A DNA stretch of 64,000 nucleotides from CAVPCZ01 sp963779225 (lineage in GTDB: Bacteria > Bacteroidota > Ignavibacteria > UBA10030 > UBA6906): NCBI GenBank assembly GCA_963779225.1, contig CAVZWW010000003.1, positions 3,348,001-3,412,000 on the forward strand, written 5' to 3'. Numbering within the stretch: position 1 is the stretch's first letter; each line of letters opens with the position of its first letter. Positions 51,857 through 59,931 of the stretch are shown here, in pieces. Both the position numbers and the translations under genes were made by a program. The notes beneath the pieces are model-generated. The model had not been told where the DNA came from, searched no databases, and saw only the letters and a program-made list of their open reading frames with translations.

Positions 51857-52797
51857 GCTTCAAAGAGCGCTTCTGCGAAATCCTTCGCGTCAAACGGCTG
51901 CAGATCGTCCAGCTGTTCTCCCACGCCGATAAACCGGACCGGAAGGCCCATGGAACGTGCAATAGACAGCACGATCCCTCCTTTTGCCGTCCCATCCAGT
52001 TTGGTGAGGACCAGTCCTGTCACGCCGACGGCCGAACCGAACTTCGTTGCCTGCTGCAGACCGTTCTGTCCGGTTGACGCATCGATCACGAGGAGCACCT
52101 CGTGTGGTGCGGCGGGGTTTTGTTTTTGCACCACGCGCCGGATTTTCTTCAGTTCTTCCATCAGATTCACGCGTGTATGGAGGCGTCCTGCGGTGTCGAT
52201 GATGACCACGTCTGCAGAGCGTGCCGTGGCCGCCTTGACGGCATCGAACGCCACTGCGGCGGGATCCGCTCCCTGTTTTTGCTGAATGATTTCCGCACCG
52301 GCGCGCTTTGCCCAGATCTCGAGCTGTTCATTCGCCGCCGCACGGAATGTGTCGGCAGCCGCGATGACCACCTTATGGCCCGCCGAAATATAGCGGTGGG
52401 CAAGTTTTCCGATCGTGGTGGTCTTCCCGACGCCGTTGATACCGACAACCATAATCACATAGGGCCGGTCGGTCCCGAGATCAAAGGGATTTGCGGGAAC
52501 TCCGCCGGGTTTCCCGGCGAGCTGGAGCGCGATTTCCGCCTTGAGAAAAGGGAAAAGTTCCGGGGCATCGTGTGCCGGAGTTTCTTTCAGCCGTTTCCTG
52601 ACGCCTTCCATGATATCGGCCGAGGTCCCGGCGCCGACGTCCGCCGCGATGAGCGTCTCTTCCAGATGCTCGAGAAGAGCTTCGTCCACCTTTGCGCCGC
52701 GGACGAGAATCCGCGAGACCGCTCCCACGAGTCCTTCGCGGGTTTTCGCCAGACCGTCTTTGAGTTTTCCGAATCCTAGTTTGTCCAGAAGCCCCAT
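51853..52797 (-). CDS. ftsY: Signal recognition particle receptor FtsY
   Basis: 314 residues, SRP-type GTPase docking ribosome-nascent-chain complexes to the membrane. Helical N domain (about 20-95), then G domain with GINGVGKTTTIGKLAHRYIS, AADTFRAAANEQLEIW, DTAGRLHTRVNLMEEL, TKLDGTAKGG and the closing RFIGVGEQLDDLQPFDA. The N-terminal acidic A domain is nearly absent; the protein starts MGLLDKLGFGKLKDGLAKTR, an amphipathic membrane-targeting helix. Confidence 0.96.
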   Translation of the reverse strand: MGLLDKLGFGKLKDGLAKTREGLVGAVSRILVRGAKVDEALLEHLEETLIAADVGAGTSADIMEGVRKRLKETPAHDAPELFPFLKAEIALQLAGKPGGVPANPFDLGTDRPYVIMVVGINGVGKTTTIGKLAHRYISAGHKVVIAAADTFRAAANEQLEIWAKRAGAEIIQQKQGADPAAVAFDAVKAATARSADVVIIDTAGRLHTRVNLMEELKKIRRVVQKQNPAAPHEVLLVIDASTGQNGLQQATKFGSAVGVTGLVLTKLDGTAKGGIVLSIARSMGLPVRFIGVGEQLDDLQPFDAKDFAEALFEA

Positions 52798-52866
52798 GAT
52801 TACCTTTGTCTTCTCAAGCTCATTATTGACATCCCGGCCCTCGATTGAGGGCTCCCTCCGGGAAAG

Positions 52867-53418
52867 CTACGAAACGCTTGTGCGTCCGCGCATCACTTCT
52901 TTAAACCGTCTCGCATATCCGATGGTCGACACAAGGACCATCGTCACGCTGGCCCAGATACCTATCGACAGCAGCCAGGATGGTGCGTCGATCAGGACAA
53001 AGAGCAGTGTTGCGGCGAACACACCGATGGACCATTTGCCGGCAGTATTGGATGGAAGCACTTCTCCCGTTTTCCGGCGGACGATGAGACCGCCTGTGAG
53101 GATCAGCAAATCGCGTACAAGCAGGAGTGCGACAAACCAGAGCGGCAGCCATGTCAGGTAGAGGAACACGACTGCCACGGCGGCCACACCGAGCTTATCA
53201 GCAAGGGGGTCCAGAATCCTCCCCAACTCCGTTTCCTGATTCATGCTGCGCGCCGCCATACCGTCCAGCTTGTCGGTCAGGGTGGCCAGCAGGAGGATTC
53301 CCACACCCCACCAGCGGGCGGGCGCACCCGGCACGAGCATCACAAGGACGAACGGAACGATGAGGAGCACCCGTGAGAAACTCAGCAGATTGGGGATCGT
53401 GAAAATCTCACGCTTCAT
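52867..53418 (-). CDS. pgsA: CDP-alcohol phosphatidyltransferase (likely PgsA)
   Basis: 183-residue membrane enzyme of phospholipid synthesis from the ATG at 53418. Begins REIFTIPNLLSFSRVLLIVP, which is typical of CDP-diacylglycerol-glycerol-3-phosphate phosphatidyltransferase. The catalytic motif is complete: DKLDGMAARSMNQETELGRI followed by LDPLADK, i.e. D-x2-DG-x2-AR-x8-G-x3-D-x3-D. Four to five membrane segments. It overlaps the purF stop by 11 bp. A different CDP-alcohol acceptor cannot be excluded. Confidence 0.88.
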   Translation of the reverse strand: MKREIFTIPNLLSFSRVLLIVPFVLVMLVPGAPARWWGVGILLLATLTDKLDGMAARSMNQETELGRILDPLADKLGVAAVAVVFLYLTWLPLWFVALLLVRDLLILTGGLIVRRKTGEVLPSNTAGKWSIGVFAATLLFVLIDAPSWLLSIGIWASVTMVLVSTIGYARRFKEVMRGRTSVS

Positions 53419-54913
53419 GCTCTTCTTTGGACTGGTGTGTGTCGATGGCAATTGGATACCGGCCGCTGAAGCAGGCCGTGCAATAGTGCGCGCCGTTTTC
53501 CTGTGGTGCTGAGGCAAGCAGCTCGTCGATCGTCAGGTAACCCAGACTGTCCACTCCCAGTTCCTGCCTTATGGCCTCGATGTCGCCGCCACACTGGTTG
53601 GCGATCAGTTCTTCCGGTGTCGGGAAGTCCATCCCGTAGTGACAGGGAAACTTGATCGGCGGGGCGGTCACCCGGAAATGCACTTCTTTCGGCCCGGCTG
53701 ACCGGATCAACTGCACGAGTTGTTTCGACGTTGTTCCGCGCACGATGGAATCATCCACGATCACCACAACGCGGTCTTTGAGAACACCTTTGACCGTATT
53801 GAACTTGATCTTGACCTTATTCTGCCGTACGTCCTGTCGCGGCTGGATGAAGGTGCGGCCGATGTAGTGGCTGCGGATGAGGCCGATCTCCAGCTTCGCG
53901 GATCCGCCCATCTTGTTGGTTTGCGACACGTAACCCATTGTCGCGGTATTGCTCGAGTCGGGGACGTTGATGACAATGACTTTCTCGTGCGGATCTCTGG
54001 GGACCACGGGTTTGGCGATTGCGAGGTTCTTGCCGAGTTTCCGCCGGACCTTGTCCACGCTGTGTCCGAAGATCTGGCTGTCCGGGCGCGAGAAATATAT
54101 GTATTCGAATATGCAGTGGTGGGGGTGCGGAGGTATGTCTTTGATCCGGAAGGATTTCGGGACGCCGGTCAGGAGGGTTTCGTCATCGAACACCACCATC
54201 TCTCCCGGTTCCACGTCGCGGATATACTCGGCATCGATGATGTCAAACGCGACGGTCTCCGAGGCCACGACGAACGCCTTGTCTTTCCGGCCGATGGCGA
54301 GGGGACGGACGCCCGCATTGTCGCGTGCCGCGATCAGCCGGTTGTCGGCGAGAATCACCAGGGAGTACGCACCTTCGACCTTTGCCAGAGCCTCGCGGAT
54401 CTGATCCAGTTGATCCGCATGCCGGCTCCGTGCGATCAGGTGGAGGATAATTTCCGTATCGGAGGTCGTCTGGAAGATCGTGCCGGTTTCCTGGAGCTGT
54501 TTTCTGATTTCCCGGAAGTTGGTGAGGTTGCCGTTATGGCCGATAGCCAGGTTGCCACCGCTGTAGAGGACGGTAAACGGTTGCACGTTGAATTTGTTGT
54601 TTGCCGCTCCTGCGGTTGAATAGCGGTTATGCCCGATGGCCGATGTGCCGCGCAGGATATCCGTCAGGATACGATCATCGGCGTACACATCGTTGACCAG
54701 TCCGAAATCCTTGTGCACATGGAATCGGGGGCGGCGCCGGGCGGGATCGAATTCAGCGCTGACGATTCCCGATCCTTCTTGACCGCGGTGTTGTTGGGCG
54801 AGCAGGCCGTAGTAGGTAAGATGCGCTGCCGCGGGATGTCCATAGATACCGAAGACCGCACAGTGACATCTGGGCTTGTCGATGGCGGTTTCTTGCATTT
54901 GCAGGGGTGTCAC
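53408..54913 (-). CDS. purF: Amidophosphoribosyltransferase
   Basis: First committed step of purine synthesis: glutamine plus PRPP to phosphoribosylamine. 501 residues from the GTG at 54913, which has AAGGAG four bases upstream; the nearer ATG at 54898 lacks an SD at usable distance. The N-terminal nucleophile domain opens DKPRCHCAVFGIYGHPAA, so a short propeptide precedes the Cys of CAVFGIYG. Then LLAQQHRGQEGSGIV, GHNRYSTAGAANN, GHNGNLTNF, and the PRPP site VVIVDDSIVRGTTSKQLVQL. No iron-sulfur cysteine set stood out. Confidence 0.95.
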   Translation of the reverse strand: MTPLQMQETAIDKPRCHCAVFGIYGHPAAAHLTYYGLLAQQHRGQEGSGIVSAEFDPARRRPRFHVHKDFGLVNDVYADDRILTDILRGTSAIGHNRYSTAGAANNKFNVQPFTVLYSGGNLAIGHNGNLTNFREIRKQLQETGTIFQTTSDTEIILHLIARSRHADQLDQIREALAKVEGAYSLVILADNRLIAARDNAGVRPLAIGRKDKAFVVASETVAFDIIDAEYIRDVEPGEMVVFDDETLLTGVPKSFRIKDIPPHPHHCIFEYIYFSRPDSQIFGHSVDKVRRKLGKNLAIAKPVVPRDPHEKVIVINVPDSSNTATMGYVSQTNKMGGSAKLEIGLIRSHYIGRTFIQPRQDVRQNKVKIKFNTVKGVLKDRVVVIVDDSIVRGTTSKQLVQLIRSAGPKEVHFRVTAPPIKFPCHYGMDFPTPEELIANQCGGDIEAIRQELGVDSLGYLTIDELLASAPQENGAHYCTACFSGRYPIAIDTHQSKEEHEA

Positions 54914-54938
54914 ATAGCTCCTTGACAGGGTAAGCTTA

Positions 54939-54967
54939 AATATACGACACCGGGGAACGTCAAACAA
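54939..54967 (-). promoter_or_regulatory. Putative promoter for purF
   Basis: Minus strand: TTGTTT (54967-54962), 17 bp spacer, TATATT (54944-54939, 5/6), 25 bp before the GTG start. Confidence 0.5.
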
Positions 54968-54987
54968 GCCTCGGCAATTTCGCCCGG

Positions 54988-55533
54988 CTATTTCGCTCCG
55001 ATGGCTATCCAGTTTCCCCACATCGCGCCGACTCTGCCATCGCCCCAGGTCTTCATCCGCAGTGCAAAGCCGCTCTTCGTGATTCTGGTCGCGCTGACGT
55101 GCACCCGCACAGTCCGTGCGTCATCGCTCGTCGCGTCGAAACCGGAGAGTGAAGTGAGAACCTGCGGAAGAGTACTGAAAGGTTTTGTGAAGTTGACTTG
55201 CTGGATGTAGATCCTGTCCCCTCTGCCGCCGTTTAATGAATTGCCTTCGGTATCCGGATCGACCACAAATTCCCCGGCCTGGAACACCTGGGCCGACGAA
55301 GTTCCCGATGCCCGTGCCGGTGCGGGAGAAAATTCAGGTATTTGTACTGATTCGGGAGTTTTCATTGGTGCCGGTGCATTCGTGTCTGCAGGAACCTGCA
55401 CCGGTGCAGTTGCCGGAGCTTGCTCCTGCGCAGTTGTCTTTGCCGGGGCCTGGGCCGGTGTCTCTCCTTGGGCGTGTGCCACCCCTTGAAGAAGCAGTGT
55501 GGCGGCAACGATGCCAAGAGCCGTGATTCTCAT
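54988..55533 (-). CDS. Secreted protein with H-type lectin-like domain
   Basis: 181 residues from the ATG at 55533 (TAAGGAG six bases upstream). A clear signal peptide (TALGIVAATLLLQGVAHAQG) is followed by a 60-residue Ala/Pro/Thr-rich linker, then a C-terminal domain (about 95-181): IQQVNFTKPFSTLPQVLTSL, RTVRVHVSATRITKSGFALR and GNWIAIGAK. The order of V-F, P-x-V, GF and terminal WIAIG matches the H-type lectin domain, known from snail agglutinin and discoidin-type lectins that bind GalNAc/Gal. Exported and probably sugar-binding; ligand unknown. Located just upstream of purF and divergent from a glycosyltransferase. Confidence 0.75.
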   Translation of the reverse strand: MRITALGIVAATLLLQGVAHAQGETPAQAPAKTTAQEQAPATAPVQVPADTNAPAPMKTPESVQIPEFSPAPARASGTSSAQVFQAGEFVVDPDTEGNSLNGGRGDRIYIQQVNFTKPFSTLPQVLTSLSGFDATSDDARTVRVHVSATRITKSGFALRMKTWGDGRVGAMWGNWIAIGAK

Positions 55534-55642
55534 ATTGTCTCCTTACCGGGATTTGTGGTTGATGAGTTGACGGTTCTATCGGGCTTAGGATGGATAGAAG
55601 CGGTTTGCCCGAAAGACGTACCGAAGGTCCTTGTTACTGTAT

Positions 55643-55671
55643 TTGCAGGTCGCCCTGATTTTCCGTATTCT
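55643..55671 (+). promoter_or_regulatory. Putative promoter for the glycosyltransferase
   Basis: TTGCAG (55643-55648), 17 bp spacer, TATTCT (55666-55671), 37 bp before the GTG at 55709. Consensus match is modest (3/6 and 4/6). Confidence 0.35.
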
Positions 55672-55708
55672 GCACCATTGTCGCGATACCCAATTCAAGG
55701 AAACAATC

Positions 55709-56833
55709 GTGTTCGATGTAGTGCTCTGGATACTGGGAACCCTGTACGCTGCAGGGATTCTTCTGTTTGCGGTCGGCGCGTGGAGAGCTCGCTATCGCCA
55801 TAACAGCTCTTACCGCCCAAAGGTTTCCATTGTCGTGGCTGCGCGTAACGAGGAACTCAATATCCGTCGTTGTCTCGACTCAATCATCCGGCTCACTTAT
55901 CCCCCGGAGCTGCTGGAGGTAATAATTGTGAACGATCGGTCCAGCGATGCAACTCCCGATATTGTTCGCGAATTCGCGGCCCGGCGCAGCAATATTCATC
56001 TACTGAATGCCAGGGAGGGTTTGGGACAGCTCCGCGGAAAGGCCAATGCGATTTCTCAGGGAATTGATGGTTCCACGGGGGAGATCATTCTCATGACCGA
56101 TGCTGATTGCACGGTGCCTTCCCGGTGGGTTGAGAATACCGTCAAGTACTATGTGGATAGAACCGTGGGCATCGTCCCGGGTTTCACCGCGATCCGGCAT
56201 GCCAACATGTTCGAGGCCATGCAGACACTTGACTGGTTCGCGCTCTTTTCGGTCGCGGCCAGCGCCACGAAGTTCGGCTTCCCGGTGACTGCTGTGGGCA
56301 ACAATTTCACTATTCGCAGGAGCGCTTATGACGCTGTGGGGGGCTACGCGGGCATTCCCTTCAGTGTGACGGAAGATTATGCCCTTTTCCACGCAGTGAC
56401 CTCCGGCACCTCCTACCGCGCATGTTTTCCTCTTGATCCTTCCACGGTTGTCGAGAGCGAGCCCTGCAAGACGTGGCGCGAATTATACCGGCAACGGAAG
56501 CGATGGTTTGCGGGCGGACGGGACATGGATGCTCGCAGCATCAGCATCTTTGCTTCTGCGTGGTTGTTGAACGCGATGATTCTGGCAGGGTTGTTCATCG
56601 AGGTATCCCCTCTTCTGATTTCTGTGGTCATAATGAAGATGGGGGTTGACTTTGCGCTTGTCCTTCCCGCGATAGTGGCATTCCGCCGCTGGGAGCTTCT
56701 CTCTGCCTTCCCTCTGTACGCGATCTACTATTTCTTCTACGTGTTGATTTACCCTCCCATTGTCCTGATCGGCCGCAATGTAGTCTGGAAGGATCAGCAA
56801 TTCGGCAATCCGGAAACACCGCAGCCCTCATAA
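55709..56833 (+). CDS. Membrane glycosyltransferase, family 2
   Basis: 374 residues from the GTG at 55709, preceded by AAGGA eight bases upstream. An N-terminal helix (VVLWILGTLYAAGILLFAVG) is followed by the GT-A domain with KVSIVVAARNEELNIRRCLD, IVNDRSSDATPDIV, the metal motif TDADCTVPSRW, the base motif VTEDYALF and the processive-type signature RQRKRWFAGG. Two to three C-terminal helices end the protein. The QRKRW motif suggests an inverting, possibly processive enzyme making an envelope or exported polysaccharide. Donor and acceptor unknown. Confidence 0.92.
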   Translation: MFDVVLWILGTLYAAGILLFAVGAWRARYRHNSSYRPKVSIVVAARNEELNIRRCLDSIIRLTYPPELLEVIIVNDRSSDATPDIVREFAARRSNIHLLNAREGLGQLRGKANAISQGIDGSTGEIILMTDADCTVPSRWVENTVKYYVDRTVGIVPGFTAIRHANMFEAMQTLDWFALFSVAASATKFGFPVTAVGNNFTIRRSAYDAVGGYAGIPFSVTEDYALFHAVTSGTSYRACFPLDPSTVVESEPCKTWRELYRQRKRWFAGGRDMDARSISIFASAWLLNAMILAGLFIEVSPLLISVVIMKMGVDFALVLPAIVAFRRWELLSAFPLYAIYYFFYVLIYPPIVLIGRNVVWKDQQFGNPETPQPS

Positions 56834-56877
56834 GAGGGCTGCGGGAGATGTCGCCGGCGCTTCGCGTGGAGGTGTTG

Positions 56878-57912
56878 TTAGCTGCGTGTGCGTGCACTCG
56901 CGATGCCCAGGCGTTTGAGCTTGTACCGGAACGTTTGTTCAGTCATACCCAGGAATTGTGCGGCTTTCGACTGATTGAAACCAAACTTTTCGAGCGATCG
57001 TTCAATGATCCCCTTCTCGATGACGTCAAGAGATTTGTCCAGCACGAACTCCTGACCGGCCATGATGTTGTTGATCATCTTCACCACTTCGGTCTTCTCG
57101 TCCACGAGCTCCGGCGGGAGCATGAACCGGCCGTCAGCGGAGAACAGTACGCACTTGTCGATCACCGATTTGAGTTCGCGGATATTCTCGCGCCATGGCT
57201 GGCGCATGAGGACGTCGATCGCGTTGATGTCGATAATCAGATCGGGTATTCCCAATTCCTTGCAGATCTCTGAAGTGAAGTGTTTGATGAGAAGCGGGAT
57301 ATCGTCCTGTCTCTGGCGGAGTGGAGGAATTTCCACTCGTTCAAACTCGTTCACTTTCACGAAGAGTTCTTCCATGAGCTTGCGTTGTTCAGCCAGCACG
57401 CCGGGGTCGCTCTTCATGGTAAAGATAAGGCGGGCATCTGTAGCGCCCGGGTTGTCGCTCCCCTGCCGGCGGGATTTCCGCTCATTCATGAAGGTGAGGA
57501 CCTTCATCTGATTGCGAAAACTGGCTTCTTCGAGTTCTTCGATGAGGATGGTTCCCCCGTTTCCCTGATCGAAGAGACCGCGGCGTGTCGTCAGGGGCAT
57601 TCCCTGGGAGGCGCGGTCATGTCCAAAGAGGAGCGCATCCAGTTCACGATCGTCGACGACGGAGAGGTTCACCGAGAGGAACGGACCATCGTTCCCGATC
57701 TGTTTCCCTGCGATGTAGATATTCTTTGCGACTGCACCTTTTCCGACGCCGGCTTCACCCACGAGCACGACATCGCGGCGCGACTTGGCAAGCGATGATA
57801 TTTGCTTGATCAGCTGATCGACCGCCTTGCTTTTGCCGACGATGGGATACTCGAAAACCTGTTTGGCTTTCTTCTCCTCGCCCGCGTGCGTTTTGTGCTC
57901 TTTGTGTTCCAT
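56878..57912 (-). CDS. NtrC-like AAA+ regulator with degenerate sigma54-activation motifs
   Basis: 344 residues, no receiver domain. The AAA+ domain (about 22-260) has Walker A GEAGVGKG (52-59). The GAFTGA loop that contacts sigma54 is missing: after LLFGHDR the sequence runs ASQGMPLTTRRGLFDQ (101-116). Walker B is GGTILIEELEE, with Glu where an Asp is expected, and the arginine-finger stretch usually reading FRxDLYYRLN is LMEELFVKVNEFERV. Retained: PPLRQRQDDIPLL and PWRENIREL. The C-terminal Fis-type HTH (about 305-336) reads FGFNQSKAAQFLGMTEQTFRYKLKRLGI-like and looks intact. It therefore probably binds DNA without activating sigma54. It follows an unknown membrane protein by 38 bp in one operon. 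Confidence 0.88.
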   Translation of the reverse strand: MEHKEHKTHAGEEKKAKQVFEYPIVGKSKAVDQLIKQISSLAKSRRDVVLVGEAGVGKGAVAKNIYIAGKQIGNDGPFLSVNLSVVDDRELDALLFGHDRASQGMPLTTRRGLFDQGNGGTILIEELEEASFRNQMKVLTFMNERKSRRQGSDNPGATDARLIFTMKSDPGVLAEQRKLMEELFVKVNEFERVEIPPLRQRQDDIPLLIKHFTSEICKELGIPDLIIDINAIDVLMRQPWRENIRELKSVIDKCVLFSADGRFMLPPELVDEKTEVVKMINNIMAGQEFVLDKSLDVIEKGIIERSLEKFGFNQSKAAQFLGMTEQTFRYKLKRLGIASARTRS

Positions 57913-57950
57913 CGGTGCAGTTTCCCCCTGTGCAAAACCGCAAAAGCAAG

Positions 57951-59105
57951 TTATTTGGTGTTTGGACTGACCCGTTGTTCCCGGCGGTCTGCCGGTACGA
58001 AGAGTCTCCCCACGAGTGCTCTTCGGTTGAAGAAGCTATCGATGACCATATTATCGAGCGTATCCCGCCACCGGGTGATACCGGAGGGGCTTGTCGCCAG
58101 CTCTTGTTCGTAGAACTCGCCGTTTGCCGATGTAATAAAGCGAAGTCGCAGGGCAAAAAAGAGCGCGATAAGCAGGAGGACGCCGAGTGATGCATATTGT
58201 CCGGCGCCCATAACGCTTGCGAAGGTTTGCCATTCCAGCGCTTTCACTGCGCTCCACGCATGGAGTATTTCCATGCTACAAAACACGAGGAACAGGAACA
58301 TGATCTTTTCGATGTACGCTCCTTGCGGCGGATCCTTCATGTATTGATAGCCGAAGAAGAGCAGGATGAACCCTATCGAAAGGATAGACATGTGGATCAT
58401 GTACATCATGATGGGCTTATTGACCAGGATCTTATAATTCGGTTCCACTAGATATGGAAACAGTTCCTCAATGCGCTCGCTCTTAGCCCCTGCATGCAGC
58501 GTGGCTACGGGATAGCCCTCCTGCCAGACATACATTTCCGTAGTTTGGGCCAATTCATCAACAGTCGGCAGGCGGCCATGGCTGGAACTGAACTTCTCCT
58601 CAGCAATCGACATCGTCTTCCAGTCACGGACATCTTGAGTATAATAGGCGTAGTTTGGATTCAGCAAGAATGGCGTGAAGTAGAACAGAAAAAAACCTCC
58701 CACGATAGCGAGAGCCGCCAAGTATTTATAGAGAATCTTGAAATCACGGAAAAGGACGTCGATGGAAATATAGACTACGCTGAGGGCCAATAGGAAAAAG
58801 TAAAACCCATACGAGATGTACTGATCGAAGTAGTGCTTATAGTAGGGGTCCGATATGAAGTTTCCAAACAATCCCAGAATTGGCACTGAGAAGAAGAAAG
58901 TGAAATTGATAAAGATTGCCCTGTTCTTTGGATTAGGTTCGTGCTTCGTAATCGCGACATTAATGAAAAACAAAAGAACTTGAGCAGCGCAGGCCGCAAT
59001 CAGTGAGGTGGGCAATTCAGTATGCGGAAAGACTTGAAGCGCCCAGATGAACGCCCCCATGGAGGCAGCCCACAACCAAACAATTGTTTTCGCAGTTCTA
59101 GACAC
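57951..59105 (-). CDS. Unrecognised polytopic membrane protein
   Basis: 384 residues from the GTG at 59105. About eight to nine membrane helices (TIVWLWAASMGAFIWALQVF, SLIAACAAQVLLFFINVAI, FINFTFFFSVPILGLFGNFI, ISYGFYFFLLALSVVYISID, YLAALAIVGGFFLFYFTPFL, MYMIHMSILSIGFILLFFGY, MFLFLVFCSMEILHAWSAV and YASLGVLLLIALFFALRLRF). A soluble loop of ~90 residues (about 155-240) contains KTMSIAEEKFSSSHGRLPTV, which resembles sequence outside the membrane. No family recognised and no catalytic motif seen. It is transcribed from a near-consensus promoter and is followed by the degenerate regulator. Confidence 0.75.
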   Translation of the reverse strand: MSRTAKTIVWLWAASMGAFIWALQVFPHTELPTSLIAACAAQVLLFFINVAITKHEPNPKNRAIFINFTFFFSVPILGLFGNFISDPYYKHYFDQYISYGFYFFLLALSVVYISIDVLFRDFKILYKYLAALAIVGGFFLFYFTPFLLNPNYAYYTQDVRDWKTMSIAEEKFSSSHGRLPTVDELAQTTEMYVWQEGYPVATLHAGAKSERIEELFPYLVEPNYKILVNKPIMMYMIHMSILSIGFILLFFGYQYMKDPPQGAYIEKIMFLFLVFCSMEILHAWSAVKALEWQTFASVMGAGQYASLGVLLLIALFFALRLRFITSANGEFYEQELATSPSGITRWRDTLDNMVIDSFFNRRALVGRLFVPADRREQRVSPNTK

Positions 59106-59137
59106 GTTTTCCGCTCGTTTGCAATTGAAACCTTCGC

Positions 59138-59166
59138 AATATACAGCGTTTGAGCGCAGTTGTCAA
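59138..59166 (-). promoter_or_regulatory. Near-consensus sigma70-type promoter for the membrane protein-regulator pair
   Basis: Minus strand: TTGACA (59166-59161, 6/6), 17 bp spacer, TATATT (59143-59138, 5/6), 32 bp before the GTG start. One of the two best promoters in the window. Confidence 0.78.
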
Positions 59167-59595
59167 GGGACATAACGCAAATTTCTTCACACAAACGTAG
59201 TTTTGTGCTAAGGATCACAGGTGGATCGGGATGAAATAGGCAACAACTGATGTGCCAGCATTACAGAAAATCCTGGGCACGATTCCATGAAAAAACTGAC
59301 GATTTGAGGAAAGAACTTGACAAGTTCGTGAGCGATGGCTATATTTATCACCCAGATGGATGATATTGAACATCGTCCCTCCCTATGAAGGCAGTAGAGT
59401 CTGCTTTGCCCGACCGTTTTACGTACTAGTCTTCCAGAAATACGCTCGAAAAGGTTCGGTGGGATCATGCGCCCGCCATCATGTGCGGGGTCCCCGATTT
59501 CGTGCGTGTCTCATTGTCAACTTGAATCCATCCACCAGGTTTTTCATAAGTCAAGAATCATTAATTCCACAAAACCACTCCCGCCAGGAGGGACT
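59167..59595. other. 429 bp intergenic region without a recognised gene
   Basis: AT-richer than the flanks. A minus-strand open frame of 86 codons (59208-59468) has no signal, motif or SD that I can support. The plus strand ends in the leader of the small peptide gene, where TTGAAT-17-CATAAG (59530-59558) could be a weak promoter. Confidence 0.4.
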
Positions 59596-59826
59596 ATGAG
59601 CAGCAACGCCAGGAAAGTGCGTGCCATTGCATTAACCGTGATTGGAGTGATGGCAACAAACATCGCGATTTCGTTTGCCAGCGGTGATTCAGAAAAATCC
59701 TACACTCAGGCAAAGAAGCCTGAAATGCGCACGAGTGGGGCCCCTGCATACCCCAACCCGCCTCGTCCTCGTGCTGAAACCAAGACGAGTGGAGCCCCAA
59801 CATTCCCTAATCCGCCGCGTCCGTAG
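59596..59826 (+). CDS. Small exported peptide with two proline-rich repeats
   Basis: 76 residues from the ATG at 59596, which has AGGAGG six bases upstream, an excellent SD. A basic start (MSSNARKVR) and hydrophobic core (AIALTVIGVMATNIAISFA) form a signal peptide or anchor. After a 15-residue polar spacer come two copies of TSGAP(A/T)(Y/F)PNPPRP, separated by RAETK, with the second copy at the extreme C terminus. No cysteine. No family recognised. It lies 105 bp upstream of a site-2 membrane protease on the same strand. The repeats may be peptides released by proteolysis or binding motifs; both are inference. It is too short for confident homology but the SD, signal and repeat support expression. 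Confidence 0.72.
   Translation: MSSNARKVRAIALTVIGVMATNIAISFASGDSEKSYTQAKKPEMRTSGAPAYPNPPRPRAETKTSGAPTFPNPPRP
59731..59822 (+). repeat. Two 38 bp direct repeats inside the small peptide gene
   Basis: Copies at 59731-59768 and 59785-59822, about 84 percent identical by eye, most differences at third codon positions (ACGAGTGG... to ...CGTCC). They code the two proline-rich peptide repeats, so the peptide is conserved better than the DNA. Confidence 0.85.
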
Positions 59827-59931
59827 TCTGAATGCCCAATGCGCTCGCGTGAAGACAACTGAACCCGTTTTCACGCGGGCGTATCTTGAATTCCCGTATC
59901 AGAAATCTCGCTAAGAACTTGGAGGGGGGAG

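Noticed and set aside
52837..52852. Inverted repeat GCCCTC/GAGGGC before ftsY
   Set aside because: Stem of 6 bp with no T run on either strand; not convincing as a terminator.
59208..59468. Minus-strand frame of 86 codons in the gap before the peptide gene
   Set aside because: No SD, signal or motif; composition not distinct from non-coding sequence.
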